From NCBI GenBank assembly GCA_025201345.1, contig JAIXMG010000020.1:310001-374000 (forward strand): a stretch of DNA of 64,000 nucleotides, given 5' to 3'. This DNA comes from Thamnidium elegans (taxonomy: Eukaryota > Mucoromycota > Mucoromycetes > Mucorales > Mucoraceae). Of this stretch, positions 55,141 through 64,000 are shown one piece after another (position 1 is the first letter of the stretch; each line of letters starts with the position of its first letter). The position numbers and the translations under genes are program-made. The notes under the pieces are model-generated. The model made no database searches, was not told the DNA's origin, and was given only the letters and a program-made list of their open reading frames with translations.

Positions 55141-58100
55141 ATGACCACGCTTCAAGTCTATGCTCATAGACTTGGTGATCCCAATTTGGGTAATTTGATG
55201 AAATTAACTGTTTTTAAATATCGATTTATACCTAATCTGTTTTTTTTTCATAGCACCGCAACTGAAAGTGACCATCGCCAATGAACTTAGGGATCAAGTT
55301 GAAGTATTTCAAACACTTGAATACTCTCGATTTTTAGCGACGTTAATACCAGTATTTGTTGATATTTTACAAAACGGAAACCCAGTATTTCAAAGCAACG
55401 TCCCTGAGCAAGTGAGTTTTTATTTTATATGAAGGTGTCAAAAAAATATGCTAAATAGTTCTATGATTAGAAACTTCGAAATATTATATTAGAAATTATT
55501 TATCGATTACCACAAACCGAAACATTAAAAGAATATGCGCCTGATTTATGTAGAATGTTGATGCACCTTTTAAAAGTGGAAAATGAAGATAATGCTGTTG
55601 TTTGTGTAAAGATTATTATTGATTTACATAGAACGTTCAGGCATTCTCTCGAAGATCAAGTACAGCCTTTTTTAGATATCGTGCAAGAGATTTTTAAAAA
55701 TATGGAGCAGACTGTAAAAGATGTATTTGATGCTCCTAGTACGCCAATTGGATCTGCTACGGTAAAATTGATATATATTTATTACAATGTTACATAAATT
55801 TATATATTATATATATTTTTTTAGCCTGGTCTTAATCCATTATTAGCTACATCACCAAGACCTAATTCACCAGCTGCGGCAGAACTACCTGAATCGCCTT
55901 CCAAGCCTTTACCGAAAAGTATGTTTAGTTTTAAAGTATTGACTGAGTGTCCTATTATTGTCGTATTATTGTTCCAATCTCATCGTCGATATGGTACTGA
56001 AAATATTATGAAATTTGTCCCACTTATTTTTCAGGTACAAAAAAAAAAGCATACAAAAAATAAAATTAGCTTGACAATTAACTTTTTTTTTTTTTTTTTT
56101 TTTTTTTTTGTAGACCTTAAGTTTACAAGCTAAACCTCAGGCAGAAGCTGCGGCAGCTGCACAGGCTCGTGGTGAAGTATTTGTAGGCGTCAGTCCCGAG
56201 ATTCGTAACAGATCAGTATATAACGATTTTATTATTGCTCAAGTTAAAACTATGTCCTTTTTGGCATATATTTTACGAAGTTATACAACTGCTTTAAGAC
56301 CATTTCAAAATCAAATCCCGGATTTCGTCTTGAGACTCTTACGTGAATGTCCTCCTGAGTCATCTGCTACTAGAAAAGAACTTTTGGTTGCTACAAGGCA
56401 TATTCTTTCAACTGATTTTAGATCATCTTTTGTACCTAAAATTGACTTATTGTTAAATGAAAAAGTACTTATTGGTGCAGGTGTAACATCTCATGATACA
56501 CTAAGGTAAAATTTTAATTTGAAAGTAAAATGATGGAGAGGGCTAAAAAAGATAGTATATTTTAGACCTTTAGCATATAGTATGCTTGCAGATCTTGTAC
56601 ATCATATTCGATCAGAGTTAACATCTACTCAACTTTATCGTACCGTATATATATATTCACGTAACCTTCATGATGCCACATTGGCACCCAGCATTCAAAC
56701 GATGTGTGGAAAATTATTGCTCAACCTAATTGATTGTATTATTAAAATACCCAGTAAAAAAGAAGGCCGAGATCTGTTGATGCGTATCTTGGATGCGTTT
56801 GCTTCTAAATTCTCCGCTCTCAATATTCAATTCAAATCTTGCTTGAAGCAACATATCAAAAAGAATAATAAAAGCAATCTAGAGAAAGATGATACCGAAG
56901 TAATTACAGATGATTTCGATTTCGATAAAGCAAGATCTATACATACAACTTCATTCACTTTAGATCCTCAGGATGGTATTAAGGATGGAAGGTTTTTATT
57001 CAAGAATTTAGCGATTGGGTTAAAGCCGTTGTTTATTGGGTTACGACACTGTAATCCTCCTTCTAAAACGGAAATGAATCCACAATTATATTCACAATTT
57101 GCTCGTGTGTTTTCACAAGAGGATATGCATGTTTTCCTAAGACTCTTCAGAGAAGGTTTGATGTGCTTTGAGTATTATAATATCGATAACTATGGACCAG
57201 ATGGGTCTTTACCGAACGAAAAGACCAACGATGAACCAGTAAACGAAAACTCAATTGGATCAAATGATTTATCACTAAAGATTGGAAGTCAAGTAGCAGC
57301 CGAGAAAGAGATTTTGGATATGTTTGCTATTGTATTTACATTTTTAGATCCGGCAGTATTTCAAGAGATCTTTGTGTCTCAAATGAATTTCTTTTTCGAA
57401 CGCATGCTGATCAATACTTCTTTGGTTCATATCGCACAGTATTTTTTAGTTAACGATATTTCGTCACAAGGATTTGCAGGCATCTTGTTTCGATTTTTAA
57501 TTGATCGTATTGATCATTTAGGTGATGGTAATATGCATTATTCGGCCGTTATGCTTCATTTGTTTAGGTTAGCGTTTATGGCTGTCAATTTGTTTCCCGA
57601 TGCCAATGAATCGATCCTTCAACCTTATCTTGGTAATCTTGTCACTTCTTGTTTTAAATTGTCTGCAAAGGCTAAAGAACCCGCAAATTATTTCTTATTA
57701 TTACGATCTTTATTCAAGAGTATCGGTGGTGGCCGATTTGAACTCTTATACAAGGAAGTATCACCATTACTTCAAGTCTTGTTGGAAAATTTGAATTCGT
57801 TATTGACGTTGGCTCATCGTACTGAGATGCGAAACTTATTTGTAGAGTTGTGTTTAGCTGTACCTGTTAGATTAAGTACGCTGTTACCTTATTTACCTTA
57901 CTTGATGAGACCTTTGGTGATTGCTTTACAGGCTGATCATGATTTAGTAACACAGGGCTTAAGAACTATGGAATTGTGCAATGATAATTTGAACCCGGAG
58001 TTTTTGGATCAGATTATGGCACCCGTAATGAAGGAATTAATGGATGCATTATGGAGTCACCTTCGTCCTTTACCCTATAGTCAACAACATAGTCACACGG

Positions 58101-61100
58101 CTATGCGTATCATTGGTAAATTAGGAGGTAGAAATAGACGTATGCTGAATATTCCTCCCGATTTGGACTTCCAAAAGTGTGTCGAAAGTGGTGTCTCAAC
58201 TGAGATCTTCTTCGATCCTAATACTACTCCTCATAGTCTGCCGTTGGATAAATGTTTGGAAATCGCTTGTAAAACTTTGGATAAACGCGATATCAACATA
58301 TTTTATAAGAAACATGCGTATGAATTTTTAAAAGCTAATATTGTTATGATGCTGGAGTTGGAGGAAGGCCCTGATAGCTTGGCTCAGTCTTTGTATCAAC
58401 GTGTAAAAGAGCATCTTTTGACTTCTGATACGGTCGATGGTACGGCTATTACAACAAGTACCGAAACTACCGCTTCAGAAACTGCTGATAATATGGATAT
58501 CGATAAAAAGCCCTCCCCTGGTGGCGAGAGCACTGTTGTCGGCGATGCGTTTAATGAATCTGGTTTAAAGCCCAAACGATTAGCGGGTAATGGATACACT
58601 AAATACCTTGCTAAACGTGTTGCTCAAGAGGATTCACTCCGAACCATGTTGGTTGCTATTATGAAAGCCTCTACACTTACTGAAATATCCGATGATGCTT
58701 GGCCATTATTCGAAAATATTTGTCGCCATTTTATGTTGTTACATATTGGTGAAGCCATCGATGCAAAAGAAACAGGAGGTAAACCTTTATCTGATATGAT
58801 GGATGAAAGATTATCGGTTCAAACTTTAAGTACTACCATCCTGGTCGATGCCATTGTAAAGGTCATTTCTTCTGAGGATCCTAAACTTAGATTAAGAGCT
58901 GAGGAATCTATTCAACTTTGTTTTGATACGGGTGTCAAGATATTAGGAGGCAAAGATTTCGTTTGGCAGTTACCGATTTTCCGTGTGTTTGCTTCGCAAT
59001 TTGGATCTTGTTGTTATAAACAGGAATGGTTTAATAAACGTGGTGGGTGTCTTGGTATTTCAATTATTAGTTCGCAACTTGATATGGGTACCAAATGGAT
59101 GCGTGAACATGAACTGGATTTTATTCGATCTCTATTGTTTGTTCTTAAGGATGCTTCGCCTGAAATGGCTAATGTTAATACGGCTGAAGCCACACAGACT
59201 TTATCTCATGTATTAAAGGTTTGTAATCGTCCTGAAGACGATGAATCCCAAGAAGCGCAACAGAAATTCCAGAACTTGATTGCTTTACTGTTAAGTGAAT
59301 TATCTAATTCAAATAGTGCAGTAAGAGAAACTATTCAATCGTCGTTCCAATTATTAGCAGATTTAACAGGCAATGAAGTTACAGAGCTTTTAGCGCCTGT
59401 TAGAGAACGTTTGGTTGCTCCCATCTTTGCTAAACCTCTTCGGGCTCTTCCGTTTGCTATGCAAATCGGGCACATCGATGCTATCACCTATTGTCTTACG
59501 TTAAGACCACCTTTCTTGGAGTTCAACGATGAATTGATCCGATTGCTTCATGAAGCGTTGGCTTTGGCAGATGCTGAAGATCAAGCTTTAGTTAGCCGTA
59601 GCTCGCAATATAAAAATGCTACTTCTTTGATGAACCTTCGTATTGTTTGCATCAAACTTCTATCGGCTGCTATGGCTTGTACTGACTTTTCTAATCAACG
59701 TCAATCTCATACTCGTGCCCGTATTATTCAAGTGTTCTTTAAATCACTCTATTCCAAGGCACCTGAAGTAGTTGAAGCAGCTCATCGTGGGTTAAAGCAA
59801 GTGTTGGCTCAACAACATAAATTACCAAAGGAATTACTTCAACAAGGCCTTCGACCCATTTTAACTACTTTATCAAACCACAAGACTCTAAGTGTAGCTG
59901 GTCTTGAGGGTCTCGCTCGATTATTGGAATTGTTAACTAATTATTTCAAAGTTGAGATTGGTAAAAAGTTATTAGATCATTTAAAACAATGGGCTGAACC
60001 TAAAGTACTGCAAGAAGCTGCTGGCAAATCACTAAGTGAAAACCATGAAGTCAAGATTATTGTTGCTATTTTGAATATATTTCATTTGTTACCTGCTGCG
60101 GCTCATATCTTCTTGGATGACCTTGTTTCTGTGGTTTTGGAAATGGAAAAACATTTACGAAGATCGATCTCTAGTCCGTTTAGACCTAATTTGATCAAGT
60201 ATTTGAATAGGTATCCTACTGAAACCGTAGCTTATTTTTATGAACGTTTGAATCAACCTGATCATAGTCGATTGTTTATTGATGTGTTGAATACAGAAAA
60301 TGCAGTACAGATTCGTAATGAAGTTGCTCGATCGGCTCAGAAATTGATTGAAGTCACGTTTAGTGTACCTGATAATATCAATTTGCATTATCGCGGAGTG
60401 CTGATTGTACGTGAAGTAGTCGGGTACGATCCAACTTGGTTAACCAATCAACCTGAAATCCTCGAAGCTCTTTTAACGTTGTGGAGATCTCCTAATCGTT
60501 TCGAATCAATGAAGAAAGATGATGATCAAGGTCTACAATTAACTTTCGAATCGATGTATCTCTCACAGATATTTATCTCTTATCTTCGTGAAAATCCTGA
60601 TAATATAGAAGTTATCTTTGAAGTCGTGGCTCTGTTTGCTCAAGAATCAGTTATGGACTTATCGTATCTTCGCGAATTCTTTTTGAATGACGTTGCTTTA
60701 CATTATACAGCTAAAAGAAAGCGCGCTATCATAGAGAAGTTCTTGCAGCAGTTTAATGATACTTCAGTTTCGCCTTATTTAAGAATGATGACTCTTCGTC
60801 ATGTTATTAACCCTGCTTTATTGGTATCTATCACTCGCAACGACGGTCAATGTGCTGAAATATTGGACTCTAAAATTATGGAACAATTAGATCATAAGAT
60901 TTGGGCACATCTTGGTTCTGAGCCGGTAGAAGAAGATCAATATGCGGAAGACTCTCTGCGTATCGAATTACTTCAATTGACAGCTATGATTGTACAATAT
61001 GCACCTCAATTTTTAACTGATTTAAGAAAGGAGATTATTAAGTTTGGTTGGAACTATTTACGACTTGAAGATGCTACTTGTAAACAAGCTGCGTATGTAT

Positions 61101-64000
61101 TAATCGCTAGATTTATTACTGCGTTTGATACTCCCAGTAAAATTGTTATTCAAATATATGCAGCACTTTTACGTGCTCATTTATCTGAAGCACGTACGTT
61201 GGTAAAACAAGGTTTGGATATCATTGCTCCTGTACTTCCAAAGCGTGTTCCCTTAACTGGTTCTGAAAGAGTACCCACTTGGGTTCGACTGACTCGTAAG
61301 GTTGTAGTAGAAGATACTCATAGTATCTCTCAAATGGTCAATGTATATCAACTGTTAGTGCGTCAACCCGATTTATTTTATGATTATCGTGAACACTTTT
61401 TACCACAAATTGTCAATGCTTTACCAAAGCTTGGGTTACTCCAAAATGCAACACCAGAAAATAAATTATTAACGGTTGAATTGGCAGAATTGATCTTTAA
61501 CTGGGAGAAGACTAGATTAAAGAATCAACCACCGGAAATTGAATCAGCTGCTTCGCCTCCTAGTAAAAGATCAGCCGAAAGTATGTCGGAATCTATCAAG
61601 AAAAAGGTTAAGACTGAAGGCGCAGATGGCGAAATAAAGAGCTTGGTAGTAGATTCTAGTAAAGAGTATTCCCCTTCGCTTACTTTACGTGAAAATACGG
61701 TTGGTTATCTCGTTCGTCTTGCTTGCAGTGTTTATAATCCTTCGGATATGATTCAAAGAAGACTTGTACAGCGTGTTCTGGATCTTATTAAACGGTTCTT
61801 GGATCCCGAAGTATGGTCTGATGTACATGTAAAGTTTACGCATCTTGAACGTACGTTGACTGTGAAGGATATGAGTGAAATTCTCGTTTCTAGTATCTGT
61901 AGTGCTTTAGAGATATTGAATATTGATATTGCCAATAAGCCCTCTGAATGGTTTATTGTCAACATGAATCAACTATTCCGTCTTTTGGAGAACAGCATCA
62001 AATCTGACAACATTCGTATCCATACTGCTCTTCAACCTGTCTTGTCTCATATTTTCCATGCTATTAATCAAACGACAAATGCTGAAAATAGAGAAGAAAT
62101 TCAGCACCCTGATGTTGCTGCGTTTGTTTCTTTAATTGATTCGACCATCACTGATGGTATGGCTAGTATGGTCAATATCTATGCTGTTTTGAAATTGCTT
62201 CAGGCTGCTAGTAGTAGTCGTAGTGAACAATTGGATCCATTTGTACCTGGCATTGTCAAGGTCCTTCAAAAACTTACCAAAGAGCATATCACTACTGCCG
62301 GTGTAATCTCAGTTAGTCATGATTCTCAAGTCAATCTATTGATTCTTGGTTTGAATCTTTTGAAGAAGAGAATATCTCATTTAGGTGATCAACGTCGTTG
62401 GTTCTTAACTTGTCTTATTCAATTGATTGAAAAATCCCCTGATATTCAATTATTACATGCTATCTTGGATATGTTGACAGAATGGACCTTGGGTAAAACG
62501 GAAACTTTCCCTACTGTTAAAGAAAAGGCTGGCCTCTTGGTTAAAATGATGTCTCTCGAAAGTCGAAACAATGCTCGTCTTACTGAAGACTACCTTGATT
62601 TGGTTCTCAAGATTTATAGTAACCCTGCTTTTGCAAGATCTGAATTAACAGTTCGTCTTGAACAAGCTTTCTTGTTGGGTACTCGATCAGAAAATCCTCA
62701 AATACGTAGCCAGTTTATGCGGGTGTTTGATCGTAGTATCAGTCGCTCGTTGTATACTCGACTTAATTATATATTGGGTGTACAAAACTGGGAATCCCTT
62801 TCGAGTACTTTTTGGATTCATCAAGCTTTAGATATGTTATTCGGTGCCGTCAAAGTCAATTCTCAAATTACTGCACCTCATACACTCAAGGTCAAGTCAA
62901 TTCGATCCATTGGCAACAATGTAACACCATTGACTGATGTAGAGGTACCTACCGAGATAAATGAAACCATTCAAAGTCATCAAGTATTCCTGAAGGGATT
63001 GCAAGAATCTGATATTAACAATTCGATCTCTAGTTCTCGTTACCTGCAGTATTTGGATGACACCGTTGCGTTCAAACTTTGGGTAGATTTATTCCCCATG
63101 TGTTGGTCTGGTTTATCAAATACAGAGAAGCATGATATGACTAAAGTCATTATTAACTTGCTCGTTAAGGACTATCACAGTAAACAAGCTGAGTTACGAC
63201 CCAATGTAGTTCAAGCTTTACTGGCAGGTATTGCTAAAACATGTACTGAAATTAGATTACCTCCCCATTTAGTAAAGTATCTTGGCAAAACATACAATGC
63301 ATGGCATACAGCTATCGAAATTTTACAAAAATCAGCAATGGCTGGACGTGTAACTGAATCTTCAAAGGATGAACAAAATAATCAAGAACGTGTGTTGGAC
63401 TCTTTATCTGAATTGTATTCTAGTTTGGATGAAAATGATATGTTTTACGGTTTATGGAGACGTAGAAGTACCTATATTGAAACCAATATTGCCGTCTCTT
63501 GTGAGCAAAGCGGTATGTGGGCTCAGGCACAAACCATGTATGAAAACGCTCAATTGAAGGCTAGAAGTGGAGTATTACCGTTTTCAGAATCAGAGTATTT
63601 ACTTTGGGAAGATCATTGGATTTCTTGCTCACAAAAACTTCAACAATGGGATATTCTTGCAGATCTTGCTAAACATGATAATAATACTACTTTGATGTTG
63701 GATTGTGCTTGGAGATTATCTGACTGGGCTGATGAGCGTGAAATGTTGGAGCAATCAATTGGTCAATTATCTGAAACACCTACTCCTCGACTCAAGGCAT
63801 TTGAAGCTTTCTTGGCTTTAATCAAGTCCCAAACTACTGATGATAGACTTGTGAATTTTACGCGTATTTGTGAAGAAGGAGTTCAATCTGCACTTCAAAG
63901 GTGGTATTCTTTACCTCGTGTTGTAACTCAAAGTCATCTACCATTATTATATATATTTCAACAATATCTTGAATTACAAGAAGCCGGTCAAATATTTCAT
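55141..64000 (+). CDS. TRA1: Tra1/TRRAP, SAGA and NuA4 scaffold (partial, runs off the window)
   Basis: Six exons are visible (55141-55189, 55254-55411, 55471-55761, 55825-56034, 56114-56505, 56566-64000 and beyond), giving 2845 codons so far. The last exon stays open for 7.4 kb. The N-terminus reads LEYSRFLATLIPVFVDILQN and KLRNIILEIIYRLP, and later FKVLTECPIIVVLLFQSHRR, LPYLPYLMRPLVIALQ, HTAMRIIGKLGGRNRRML and ILGVQNWESLSSTFWI. These are hallmark HEAT-repeat segments of Tra1. A basic patch (SPPSKRSAESMSESIKKKVK) near 61560-61610 looks like a surface loop. The end of the window enters the FAT region (WRRRSTYIETNIAVSCEQSG). Tra1 is a pseudokinase of the PIKK family that recruits SAGA and NuA4 acetyltransferases to activators. 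The inactive kinase domain lies outside the window. Confidence 0.97.

Noticed and set aside
56566..64000. Small frames on both strands within this stretch
   Set aside because: They are shadows of the 7.4-kb open TRA1 exon.

Overview
This window is nuclear DNA of a filamentous fungus, most likely an early-diverging Mucoromycota (Mucorales-like) species. The grounds are an AT-rich sequence full of homopolymer runs, genes cut by many short introns (about 50-90 bp, GTAAGT...TAG type), and standard fungal housekeeping genes: septin CDC10, TRAPP subunit TRS31, eIF2D/TMA64, a FYVE-RING protein, a Mam3/CNNM protein and TRA1. Degenerate non-LTR and Tc1/mariner elements are also present. I assign no species. 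Exon boundaries were read by eye from GT/AG sites, reading phase and family conservation.

Left third (1-9.6 kb): accessory DNA without an intact protein gene. It holds AGCG-motif clusters (about 60-175 and 1497-1660), a repeat in two diverged direct copies plus one inverted copy (about 590-905, 1215-1490, 4480-4680), a 147-bp MITE-like palindrome (2252-2398), a broken spliced gene remnant (3187-3886), a decayed non-LTR retrotransposon (about 4772-6834), an intact tRNA-Val(AAC) gene (6991-7064) and a possible solo LTR just downstream (7109-7874).

Core (9.6-31 kb): M13 zinc metallopeptidase (+), septin CDC10 (-), a dead Tc1/mariner element with TIRs and TA flanks (15237-16187), a four-finger C2H2 transcription factor (+), a coiled-coil protein (-), a peroxisomal SCP2 protein (+), a secreted YcaC-like isochorismatase-fold hydrolase (+), an allantoicase-like protein (-), TRS31 (+) and TMA64/eIF2D (-). 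The last two are tail to tail, 49 bp apart.

Middle (31-42 kb): a duplicated pair of orphan genes (31626 and 34948) with duplicated flanks, a 1186-residue single-exon armadillo/BTB protein, and a truncated, frameshifted LINE copy ending in a poly(A) tract.

Right part (42-64 kb): a CNNM/Mam3 transporter-like protein with a 14-nt microexon, a Pib1-like FYVE-RING protein (-), a poly-glutamate acidic protein, a phenol 2-monooxygenase-like flavoprotein, a Sec7-PH Arf exchange factor, and the first 2845 codons of TRA1, which runs off the right edge.

The genes do not form a pathway cluster. Several relate to endomembrane traffic (TRS31, Sec7-PH, FYVE-RING) and two to small-molecule catabolism (allantoicase-like, phenol hydroxylase-like), but I see no operon-like logic or defence system.
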